From: Anaerolinea sp.
Lineage (GTDB): Bacteria; Chloroflexota; Dehalococcoidia; Tepidiformales; Tepidiformaceae
Assembly (NCBI GenBank): GCA_013822275.1
Contig: PNKC01000014.1
Span: forward strand, 1 to 54,872
Reading direction: 5' to 3'
DNA: 54,872 bases
Of the stretch, positions 48,284-54,872 are shown piece by piece; position 1 is the stretch's first letter; the number at the start of each line of letters is the position of its first letter. The notes beneath the pieces were generated by a model. It was not told the DNA's origin. It ran no database searches and saw nothing but the letters and a program-made list of their open reading frames with translations. Position numbers and translations under genes: made by a program.

Positions 48284-49560
48284 AGTGGCCGCACCTGTCC
48301 TTTTCCAAATATGGTCCATTTGTAGCTGGTGAGTTCGCGCAGCCCCATGGGCCCGCGGGCATGCATCTTCTGGGTGGAGATGCCAACTTCGGCCCCGAGG
48401 CCGAATTGCGCTCCATCGGTGAACTGCGTGCTGGCATTAACGTAGACGGCGGCGGAATCCACCTCGTCCACGAACCGCATCGCGCGAGTGTAGTTCTCCG
48501 TCAGGATGGCGTCGCTGTGGTGGCTGCCGTACTGGTCAATGTGCGCCATCGCCTCATCCAGGGAATCGACGACCCGCACGCCGACGCGGAGCGCGAGGTG
48601 CTCCGTGCTCCAGTCCTGCTCCGTCGCCCGTTCAACGCTGATCGACGGGTGACGTTCTTTCGAAAGGAGCGCCGCCGCGCGCGCATCGGCGATCAATGTG
48701 ACCTTGTCGCCCCAGTGGCCAGCCAGCCGGTCGAGGAAGGCCGGCGCGATAAGGGCGTGCACGAGGAGCGTGTCTACAGCGTTGCAGATGCTGTAGCGGC
48801 GGGTCTTGGCGTTGTCCACCACGCTGATCGCGAGTTCCAGGTCAACAAACTCGTCCACGTAGATCTGGACGATGGCGTCGCCGTGGGCCACCACCGGCAT
48901 GGTTGCATTCTGGCGGACGTACTCGATGAGCCCGGCCCCGCCGCGCGGGACGATGAGGTCGATAAGGTCGTGGGCCTTCAGCAGCTCGTCCACGTGGGCG
49001 CGGTCGGGGTCGCTCACAACCTGGACAGCGTCGTCCGGGACTTCCGTGGGCGCAAGCGCCTCGCGGATAACTTGGCCCAGCGCGGCGTTGCTGTAGCGTG
49101 CTTCCTTGCCGCCGCGAAGGAGGCTCGCGTTGCCGCTCTTGAGCGCGAGCGCGGCGATATCGATGGTCACGTTCGGGCGGGATTCGTAGATCGCGGCGAT
49201 GACGCCCAGGGGCACGCGCCGGCGCCCGATAACCAGACCGTTCGGCAGCGTCCGCGAATCGAACACCTCGCCCACGGGGTCCGGCAGCATCGCGACAGTG
49301 CGGGTGTCGGCCGCGATGGCGCGCAGGCGGTCCGGGCCGAGCGTCAGGCGCTCAAGGAAGTAGGGGTCCAGTCCAGCCTCCCGGCCGTCGGCCAGGTCGC
49401 GCGCGTTGGCCTCCAGGATCGGCTCCTGGCGGGTCTCCAGGAGTTCGGCGATGCGGTTCAATGCCTCGTTCTTCGCCCCGGTCGAAAGCGTCGCCAGCCG
49501 CTTGGAGGCGGCTCGCGCCAGCGCCGCGCGTTCGCGCACAAGGGAAATCGCCGTGGTCAT
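48280..49560 (-). CDS. proA: Gamma-glutamyl phosphate reductase (ProA)
   Basis: A 426-residue NADPH-dependent enzyme, the second step of proline synthesis. The catalytic Cys is in RRYSICNAVDTLL; PLGVIAAIYESRPNVT, LIVPRGGAGLIEYV and FTDGAQFGLGAEVGISTQKMHARGPMGL are characteristic boxes. The frame opens 30 codons further upstream, but the ATG at 49560 gives the usual N-terminus. TACACT followed by GGGGGC stands right before it, so either a leaderless start or a weak ribosome binding site. proB is not adjacent. An unknown gene is coupled behind it. Confidence 0.95.
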   Translation of the reverse strand: MTTAISLVRERAALARAASKRLATLSTGAKNEALNRIAELLETRQEPILEANARDLADGREAGLDPYFLERLTLGPDRLRAIAADTRTVAMLPDPVGEVFDSRTLPNGLVIGRRRVPLGVIAAIYESRPNVTIDIAALALKSGNASLLRGGKEARYSNAALGQVIREALAPTEVPDDAVQVVSDPDRAHVDELLKAHDLIDLIVPRGGAGLIEYVRQNATMPVVAHGDAIVQIYVDEFVDLELAISVVDNAKTRRYSICNAVDTLLVHALIAPAFLDRLAGHWGDKVTLIADARAAALLSKERHPSISVERATEQDWSTEHLALRVGVRVVDSLDEAMAHIDQYGSHHSDAILTENYTRAMRFVDEVDSAAVYVNASTQFTDGAQFGLGAEVGISTQKMHARGPMGLRELTSYKWTIFGKGQVRPL

Positions 49561-49624
49561 GCCCCCAGTGTACGGGATCGTGTGCGCGGCTGAAGCCCGC
49601 ACTCGCTCGCGACCGGACAAGTTC

Positions 49625-50017
49625 TCAGTCGATGACCGCGACGACCTCAACCTCGATCAGCAGCCCTTCCATAGCCAGGCGGCTCACACCCACAAGGGTG
49701 CTGGCGGGCGGCCCGGCGCTGGGCGGGAAGCCCTTCCGCGCTTCGCGGATGGCGGCGAGTTTCGCATCGTCCAGGCCAACCACGTAGGTCGTCATCTTGA
49801 CAACGTCCGAGAACGTCGCCCCGGCCGCGGTGAGGGCCGCGCGCACGTTGAGAAACACCTGGCGGGCCTGGGCGGCGATGTCGCTGCCAACGATCTTGCC
49901 GTCCGGGCCGAGGGCGATCTGGCCCGCGACGTAGACCGTCGTGCCGCCGGTCACCGCGACGACGTGGCTGTAGCCTCTGGCCGGCGACACTCCCTGCGGT
50001 ATCGGATATTCCTTCAT
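49625..50017 (-). CDS. ridA: RidA/YjgF family enamine deaminase
   Basis: A 130-residue trimer-forming protein that hydrolyses reactive enamines and imines released by PLP enzymes. Family marks are VYVAGQIALGPDGKIV, ARQVFLNVRAALTAAGATFSDVVKMTTYV and the C-terminal LIEVEVVAV. The arginine that binds the carboxylate in RidA proper (in the R..R region near residue 105) is not obvious in STLVGVSRL, so it may be a paralogue of another subgroup. GGAGGTGA precedes the ATG, and TATGCT is upstream. Confidence 0.88.
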   Translation of the reverse strand: MKEYPIPQGVSPARGYSHVVAVTGGTTVYVAGQIALGPDGKIVGSDIAAQARQVFLNVRAALTAAGATFSDVVKMTTYVVGLDDAKLAAIREARKGFPPSAGPPASTLVGVSRLAMEGLLIEVEVVAVID

Positions 50018-50121
50018 GGGTCACCTCCGTTGGCACGAGCATACCGGAGGCGGACGAAGCAAGCCGCTGGGGCCGCTGGCATCCGGTTTTCACCACGACG
50101 GGCCGGGGTCCCGCTTGCGGG

Positions 50122-51315
50122 TTACACGGCCCTGGAAGGGCGGATCTCGGCGTCCGTCAGGTAGCACGAGGGGTCCATGCCAAGGAAATCGCCCGTCGCG
50201 AATTCGGCCCGCGCCCGGAGGTTTCCGTTGCACATGGCCACGAACCGGCACGCCCGGCAGCGGCCGGGCAAGTGCGCCGTTCGATCCTTGAGGATAGCCA
50301 TGCGCGGGTGGGCGGTATCTGCCCAGATCTCCCCGAAGGGACGCTCGCGCACGTTGCCCAGGCTGTAGTCCCAGGAGAACTGGTCGGCATGCACGGTGCC
50401 CCTGGGGTTGATCGAAGCGATCGCGATGCCGCTCTGATTCCCGCCGTTCCACTCGAGCAACTGGCGCAGCTCTCCGGCGCGGGCCGGGTCGCGCTTTTCG
50501 ACCGCGAGATACAGGTACGCGTTGTCTGTGTGATTGCCGACGGTGAGGACCTCGTGATCGAGCCCGCGACGGCCGAAGTCGTCGCAGCGCTGGAAGATGT
50601 AGTCAACCGCCGCGCGCGTTTCCTCCGCAGTCAAATCGAACGAGGAGATGCCCCCGCCTCGGCCGGCGTAACCAAGGTGGTAAACGCAAATCCGGGGAAT
50701 CTCCTCCTCCTCGACGAGGTCGAAGACGGCTGGCAGGTCCTGGAGGTTCTTCGCGTGGACCGTGAAGCGCAGGCCGGTGCGGACACCCGCTTCTCGGAGG
50801 CGCCGGATCGCCTCGAGCGAAGCGGCGAAAGCGCCGCGCTTCCCGCGAATCCTGTCGTGCGTCGGCTCCGTCCCGTCGAGGCTGATCCCGGCGTAGGTAA
50901 ACCCGGCCTCGCGGATGCGGAGCGCCATCGCGCTATCGATGAGCGTGCCGTTCGTGCTGAGGACCGTCCGCAGCCCAAGTTGGCGAGCGTAGTCTGCGAA
51001 CTCGAACAGCTCGGGGCGCATCAGCGGCTCCCCGCCGGAGAAAAGCACACTCGGCACCTTGTAGGCGGCGAGGTCGTCCAGCACCTTGTAGCACTCAGCG
51101 GTCGTCAGTTCGCCAGCGAACGGCTTGCTCGTGGCGCTGGCGTAGCAGTGCATGCACTTCAGGTTGCATTGGCCCGTGATGTTCCAGGCAACTACTGGCT
51201 TCTTGTCAGCACTGAAGTGGAGCAGGTGGGCGGGGCCACGCTGGGAAGACCGTCCGTAGCGCAGGACATCGCCTTCGGAGAGGCTGCCGTTGAGGAGCCG
51301 GGAGACGCTCAGCAT
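50122..51315 (-). CDS. Radical SAM/SPASM protein, AhbC/NirJ1-like
   Basis: A 397-residue radical SAM enzyme. The N-terminus MLSVSRLLNGSLSEGDVLRYGR and KKPVVAWNITGQCNLKCMHCY resemble AhbC (12,18-didecarboxysiroheme deacetylase) and NirJ1. The SPASM-type C-terminal cluster ligands are in RCRACRFVAMCNGNLRARAEFATGD and DPSCY. AhbC acts in the sirohaem-dependent haem pathway and NirJ in haem d1 synthesis. The start ATG overlaps the upstream radical SAM gene by 7 bp, so both are coupled. The sirohaem decarboxylase genes (ahbA/ahbB) are not in the window, so a role in haem synthesis is likely but not proven. Confidence 0.82.
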   Translation of the reverse strand: MLSVSRLLNGSLSEGDVLRYGRSSQRGPAHLLHFSADKKPVVAWNITGQCNLKCMHCYASATSKPFAGELTTAECYKVLDDLAAYKVPSVLFSGGEPLMRPELFEFADYARQLGLRTVLSTNGTLIDSAMALRIREAGFTYAGISLDGTEPTHDRIRGKRGAFAASLEAIRRLREAGVRTGLRFTVHAKNLQDLPAVFDLVEEEEIPRICVYHLGYAGRGGGISSFDLTAEETRAAVDYIFQRCDDFGRRGLDHEVLTVGNHTDNAYLYLAVEKRDPARAGELRQLLEWNGGNQSGIAIASINPRGTVHADQFSWDYSLGNVRERPFGEIWADTAHPRMAILKDRTAHLPGRCRACRFVAMCNGNLRARAEFATGDFLGMDPSCYLTDAEIRPSRAV

Positions 51316-52481
51316 GCTGCATGACCCCCATGGGGCTCGTAGACACAGGACGGGTCGCTCGCCAGGTAGTCGCCTGTCAGGGCGTAGGCGCGCGCGCGCG
51401 AACCACCGCAGACCGGCCTGTACTCGCAGACCGCGCACTTGCCCTTGAGGAGCGAACGGTCGCGCAGGTCACGGAAGAGCTGGCTCCCGCGGTAGATGTT
51501 GGCGAACGGCTGCTCGCGCAGGTTGCCGGCGGAAAGCGGCAGAAAGCCACTTGGGCAAACGTTCCCGGTGTGGTCGATGAAGGCGAAGCCGTCGCCGTCA
51601 TTCACGCCCTTCATCGACATGCCCATCTCGCCGTGGAATGAATAACCGGCGCCCGCGACGTTCGGAAAAGACAAACGGGATGCCTTCCCGTCCGCGCCGC
51701 CGCCCTGCTCAACCTCGGCCCTGCGCCTTTGGATGACCACGCGACGGTAAGCCATCGCCGCCGTCGTGCGAATATCGTAGGGACTCGTCTTCGCGGCGTC
51801 ATAGAGCCAGTTGAAAGCCCATTCGTGCTCTTCCGCGCTCACCATGTCGCTCGCCTCGCCTCGGCCCGTCGGCACAAGAAAGAACACGCTCCACATCACC
51901 GGCCCGAATCGTTCAATGAGTCTCGCGATTTCCGGCAGCCGCCCGATCGAATGCCGGGAGACCGTTGTCCCTACCTGCAAAGCGAGCCCGGCGTCCTGGA
52001 TCGACTCCAGGATCCGCAACGTCCGTTCGAACGAGCCGCGCACGCCACGAAACGCATCGTGCGATGCCGCGTCCGGCCCATCCAGGCTGATCTGGATTCG
52101 GGAGACGCCAGCATCTCGCGCCCGCTCGATCGCCGCCCGCGTGCACCGGGCCGTCGCCGAGGGCGAAAAGGCCACGCGCAGCCCTCGCGACGCCGCCCGT
52201 TCGATAATCTCGAAACAATCGGGCCGCATCAGCGGGTCGCCCCCGGTGACGATCAGGATCGGCCCACCAATATCCACGATCTGGTCGATGACGCCGAACG
52301 CTTCAGCCGTGCTTAGCTCGCCCCCGTCACGGCGAGGCTGCGCCTCGGCCCGGCAATGGATGCAGGCCAATGCGCAGGCCCTCGTAATCTCCCACGCCAC
52401 CGTGAACGGAGCGCGCGCGAAATCGGTGGATGCGAAGTCCGGGCGGGTGCTGGATCCCTGAGAGGAAGGTGGTGTCGTCAC
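51309..52481 (-). CDS. Radical SAM/SPASM protein, TIGR04053-like
   Basis: A 390-residue radical SAM enzyme. The core motif is EITRACALACIHCRAEAQP, followed by LIVTGGDPLMRPDCFEI, SPSATARCTRAAI and SVFFLVPTGRG. The SPASM region is CPSGFLPLSAGNLREQP with KCAVCEYRPVCGGSRARAYALTGD and DPSC near the end. This layout matches the TIGR04053 group, relatives of AhbD (haem synthase) and NirJ. Start GTG at 52481 has no ribosome binding site and the first 20 residues look unstructured, so the true start could be later. It leads a two-gene operon with the AhbC-like gene, preceded by an AT-rich region with a direct repeat. Confidence 0.82.
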   Translation of the reverse strand: MTTPPSSQGSSTRPDFASTDFARAPFTVAWEITRACALACIHCRAEAQPRRDGGELSTAEAFGVIDQIVDIGGPILIVTGGDPLMRPDCFEIIERAASRGLRVAFSPSATARCTRAAIERARDAGVSRIQISLDGPDAASHDAFRGVRGSFERTLRILESIQDAGLALQVGTTVSRHSIGRLPEIARLIERFGPVMWSVFFLVPTGRGEASDMVSAEEHEWAFNWLYDAAKTSPYDIRTTAAMAYRRVVIQRRRAEVEQGGGADGKASRLSFPNVAGAGYSFHGEMGMSMKGVNDGDGFAFIDHTGNVCPSGFLPLSAGNLREQPFANIYRGSQLFRDLRDRSLLKGKCAVCEYRPVCGGSRARAYALTGDYLASDPSCVYEPHGGHAAC

Positions 52482-52519
52482 AGGGAGGCTCTAGCCCGCG
52501 GTTCGTCGCCTGGTGAGCT

Positions 52520-52545
52520 AAGAACTATCATTTCTATCAAATTAC
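52520..52545. promoter_or_regulatory. AT-rich direct repeat, possible operator of the radical SAM operon
   Basis: CTATCA occurs at 52525-52530 and at 52534-52539, nine bases apart, inside the most AT-rich part of this 301-bp gap (52482-52782). On the minus strand it reads TGATAG, AAA, TGATAG. It lies about 40-60 bp before the start of the radical SAM pair, where an operator would be. The regulator is unknown. Confidence 0.35.
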
Positions 52546-52782
52546 GCCTTACCTTCTGTGTCGCCGATAGCTTTAGCAACCTTCCGCGATGTATAGCAGA
52601 CTGCACGTGGGCGGTCAATTTGCTCCCGGCCCCACCGCCCGGCGGCGGCGCGGGGAGTCGTCTGGCCAAGTCCGAGGCAGGTAGCCATCGACCCCGCCGC
52701 ACCGCCGCCGCTATGCTGTCGCGATTGAAATGAACGCAGCAGCAACCGGACCAGATGGTGCCGCAGCAAGGGCGTGGACCGC

Positions 52783-53592
52783 ATGACCGCGGCCCAATTG
52801 CCCGCGAAAGGCGACACGCCCGAGACCGCGACACCCCTCCTCTCGGTGCAGGACGTGCACAAGCGCTTCCACCACAACGAGGTGCTGAAGGGCATCAGCC
52901 TGGACGTGGCCGTGGGTGAAGTGATCGCCATCCTCGGCCCATCGGGCTCGGGCAAGTCCACCCTCCTCCGCTGCATCAACCACCTTGAAAAGATCGATGC
53001 CGGCCGGATCTACTTCCGGGGCGCGCTCGTTGGCTTCCGAGAGGTGAACGGCAAGCTCAAGGCGCTCCCCGAATCGGAGGTGGCACTCGTCCGGCGCGAG
53101 ATGGGCATGGTCTTCCAGCGCTTCAACCTCTTCCCCCACCTGACCGCCCTCGGCAACGTCATGGAGGCGCCAGTCCAGGTCCTCGGGCGGTCGAAGGACG
53201 CGGCCCGCGAAACCGCCGTCGCCATGCTCACCCGCGTGGGCCTGGCGGCGAAGCTGGACGCCTACCCGGCTCAGCTCTCCGGCGGCCAGCAACAGCGCGT
53301 TGCCATCGCCCGCGCACTCGCCATGAACCCGGCCCTGATGATGTTCGATGAAGCCACGAGCGCGCTCGACCCCGAACTCGTGGGCGAGGTGCTGGAGGTG
53401 ATGCGCCTGCTCGCGGCCGAAGGGATGACCATGCTCGCCGTCACCCACGAAATGGGCTTCGCCCGCGAAGCCGCCCACCGCGTCGTCTTCATGGACGAGG
53501 GCGTCATCCAGGAAGAAGGCACCCCTGAAGCGTTCTTCGGCAACCCCCGCACGGAGCGCGCCCGCACCTTTCTGCGCCGCGTCTCGAAATAG
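52783..53592 (+). CDS. ABC transporter ATP-binding protein, polar amino acid type
   Basis: About 269 residues. Walker A is GPSGSGKST, the Q-loop is [11 protein letters not shown], the signature is [16 protein letters not shown], Walker B is [13 protein letters not shown] and the H-loop is AVTHEMGFA. GlnQ/HisP-like ATPases show FNLFPHLT and [12 protein letters not shown]. The insert [14 protein letters not shown] between Walker A and the Q-loop is typical of the glutamine/histidine importers. No permease or binding protein is adjacent, so it is an orphan. The start is ATG 52783 or GTG 52774. Its TAG leads directly into a heptad array. Confidence 0.88.
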   Translation: MTAAQLPAKGDTPETATPLLSVQDVHKRFHHNEVLKGISLDVAVGEVIAILGPSGSGKSTLLRCINHLEKIDAGRIYFRGALVGFREVNGKLKALPESEVALVRREMGMVFQRFNLFPHLTALGNVMEAPVQVLGRSKDAARETAVAMLTRVGLAAKLDAYPAQLSGGQQQRVAIARALAMNPALMMFDEATSALDPELVGEVLEVMRLLAAEGMTMLAVTHEMGFAREAAHRVVFMDEGVIQEEGTPEAFFGNPRTERARTFLRRVSK

Positions 53593-53625
53593 CTGTCGGC
53601 CATCGGCTGTCGGCTGTCGGCTGCC
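53591..53625. repeat. Heptad array, GGCTGTC family
   Basis: Five units (AGCTGTC, GGCCATC, GGCTGTC x2, GGCTGCC). The first two bases are the AG of the ABC ATPase stop codon TAG. Same family and orientation relative to the gene as 16299-16368. Confidence 0.9.
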
Positions 53626-53635
53626 GCGCCGCCTC

Positions 53636-53663
53636 GCATTCCTCGTTCCCCATTCCTCATTCC
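53636..53663. repeat. Heptad array, CATTCCT / GAGGAAT family
   Basis: Four units: GCATTCC, TCGTTCC, CCATTCC, TCATTCC. Same family as the array overlapping the cofC stop at the other end of the window, ten bases after the previous array. Confidence 0.85.
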
Positions 53664-53726
53664 TTCGGTACGAACCGCACCACACCAGCCGCCGGCCAGG
53701 AATTCTCGCCGCCGCGAGCCTCTCCC

Positions 53727-53754
53727 CTATCGTCCACCCTCTATCGTCTACCCC
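53727..53754. repeat. Tandem repeat CTATCGT + CYACCCY
   Basis: Two 14-bp copies made of 7-bp halves. It lies in the 445-bp gene-free stretch 53593-54037, which also holds two heptad arrays and a REP-like copy and no gene that I can support. Confidence 0.7.
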
Positions 53755-53884
53755 GGCCGCCCCTCCTCAGTCGCCCACGCCGAACGCACCCGTGCCCATC
53801 CGCCGTCCGCGCCACGAATCCGAGCCGCGCCCGTAAGAAAGCGGCTGCCAGGCAAGCCGCCGCCCGTCGGCCCTCCGCCACTGC

Positions 53885-53915
53885 GTCCGTACCGCGCACG
53901 TCAGTAAGCGGTGGG
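53885..53915. repeat. REP-like dispersed 31-mer, copy C
   Basis: Matches 28/31 with copy B (46275-46305) and 27/31 with copy A (16381-16411). It begins GTCCGTACCGCGC and ends AAGCGGTGGG. Confidence 0.7.
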
Positions 53916-54037
53916 ATGCCCGGCCAACTCGCGTCAGTAGCGCCACTGTCGACGAGCTCGGCGATGCGACGGAGTTTCGCTGTCCCTTACGATGTGCGGA
54001 CGTAAACAGGGGCGTGCGCAAGGTTTAGGAGGGTGAC

Positions 54038-54772
54038 TTGAGTCGGAGCAGAATGGAATTCTCAGTAGGCATTGCGATCGACGAGGAGGTGAGGACTGCT
54101 TCGGGCCTTGTCCGTCTCGGGTTGGCCGCAGTACAGGCGACAGGGCCGGGCAATGACTTCTATCACCTTCCCATGCTCCTCCTAAGCCAGGGTTTCGAAC
54201 GGCTTGGGAAACTCGTGCTTTCGCTCCGCCTGCGAGAGACCGCGGGTGTCGGACATCACCCGCGCGGTTACCGTCATGATCTCAAGAAGATCGTCAATGA
54301 TGTCATCGCAGACTGTTTTCCCAGCGACTATCGACGACGGCCGATCGCTGAGGATGACCTTCAGTTTCTGACAAACGACAGGATGCTTTGGTCGTTTCTG
54401 GACGTGCTACATACGTTCGCAAACGAGGCTCGATACTGGAATCTCGACGCAGCATCGAACGGTACGACCAGGAGCTGTCAACGGCTATGGACACTGCCAC
54501 GGGATGCTTTGGTGTCCGATGACACCCGGATCCGCAGCCTGCTGATGACCGCGGAAGGAGCCCGGGAAGGCTACTGGATCATGAACCAACAGGTCGTAAT
54601 TCTCTTCGAACGGTTCGCTCGCGCTCTAAGCCGCCTCTTCATGCTTGGTCCGTTGGGGGACACCGGCCGGTCGCTGGGCGTCCCGCTTCGCCTGTTCTAC
54701 TCGCTGACTGACGAGGATCTGGGCAAGCGAGACTATCGGCGTGAGCCGTGGGTTCCGGCAGCGACACTCTAA
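54038..54772 (+). CDS. Unknown protein, HEPN-like helical domain
   Basis: A 244-residue, largely helical protein. The segment LPMLLLSQGFERLGKLVLSLRLRETAG.....GYRHDLKKIVNDVI resembles HEPN domains (an ERLxK helix followed by an HDLxKL helix). Many HEPN proteins are RNases of toxin or defence systems, but the R-x4-6-H catalytic motif is not clear here. The TTG at 54038 has GGAGGGTGAC upstream. Composition is lower in GC than the neighbours, and it stands behind a repeat-rich gap, so it may have been acquired. No partner gene is visible before the window ends. Confidence 0.6.
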   Translation: MSRSRMEFSVGIAIDEEVRTASGLVRLGLAAVQATGPGNDFYHLPMLLLSQGFERLGKLVLSLRLRETAGVGHHPRGYRHDLKKIVNDVIADCFPSDYRRRPIAEDDLQFLTNDRMLWSFLDVLHTFANEARYWNLDAASNGTTRSCQRLWTLPRDALVSDDTRIRSLLMTAEGAREGYWIMNQQVVILFERFARALSRLFMLGPLGDTGRSLGVPLRLFYSLTDEDLGKRDYRREPWVPAATL

Positions 54773-54850
54773 ACGTGCCGCGGATTTGCAGGGCAACGGC
54801 GTGTGGAACCACGCGCCGGGCTCATCTGTCCTGCCGCAGGAAACCCAGAA

Positions 54851-54872
54851 TCTTGCCCCTCACCCCAGCCTA
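54851..54872. repeat. Start of another C-rich dispersed repeat (cut by window edge)
   Basis: TGCCCCTCACCCCAGCC at the right edge matches the lead of the dispersed C-rich repeats. The 100 bp between it and the HEPN-like gene hold nothing else that I recognise. Confidence 0.5.

Noticed and set aside
46200-49593. Long plus-strand frames opposite the glycosyltransferase and proA
   Set aside because: Both opposite genes are complete with active-site motifs; the plus frames show no family features and no ribosome binding sites.
50122-52481. Peptide-modification (RiPP) locus with two SPASM enzymes
   Set aside because: No precursor-like small gene, transporter or recognition-element protein lies beside the pair, and the N-terminus matches AhbC/NirJ-type enzymes better.

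Overview
The window is high-GC, densely coded bacterial chromosome DNA. I see no rRNA, tRNA, CRISPR array, phage or transposase gene. The gene mix (coenzyme F420 genes cofC/cofD, nickel superoxide dismutase with its own maturation peptidase, an AtuA/TIGR03084 acyl-CoA carboxylase operon, many SDR and MDR dehydrogenases, and start codons directly behind TANNNT boxes) suggests a member of the Chloroflexota, perhaps near the Dehalococcoidia/Tepidiformales, or less likely an actinobacterium-like lineage. This placement is inference from gene content; no rRNA marker is present.

Layout. 1-1799: cofD-cofC (F420), minus strand. 1853-6446: surface polysaccharide locus (O-antigen ligase-like, Wzz-like, two glycosyltransferases), followed by a hydrolase and asnB. 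9301-16294: SDR, nadE, a zinc-ribbon protein, glgC, DUF2203, and a GT87-like membrane protein that appears inserted between two copies of a promoter, then an alpha/beta hydrolase. 16507-18913: an MDR dehydrogenase, DUF3237, and sodN-sodX. 19069-26057: a five-gene operon of biotin-dependent acyl-CoA carboxylase beta and alpha subunits, TIGR03084 protein, enoyl-CoA hydratase and AtuA-like protein, the middle genes joined by 4-bp stop/start overlaps; it probably breaks down branched or terpenoid acyl-CoAs. 26125-33194: peroxiredoxin, MDR, PAP2, SDR, ribD, EVE protein, a lone nuoB, small proteins and a DUF5615 toxin-like protein. 33201-36190: a coupled nuclease-like / ceramidase-like / PIG-L deacetylase cassette. 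36251-46183: class III aminotransferase, ppdK, ABC-F, NUDIX, SDR, AlkA-type glycosylase, a histidine kinase/receiver pair and lipA. 46422-54772: an MshA-like glycosyltransferase, proA with a coupled unknown gene, ridA, two overlapping radical SAM/SPASM genes related to alternative haem synthesis, an orphan ABC ATPase and a HEPN-like protein.

The most unusual feature is in the gaps. At least six unrelated 7-bp tandem repeat families occur, and nearly every array begins in or within about 7 bp of a gene's stop codon; for the two families seen downstream of more than one gene, the unit has the same orientation relative to the gene it follows. Two further dispersed repeats are present: a C-rich element carrying a hairpin or palindrome (four copies plus a fragment) and a 31-bp REP-like sequence (three copies). 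These repeats seem to mark 3' gene ends and are the best candidates for undescribed biology here.
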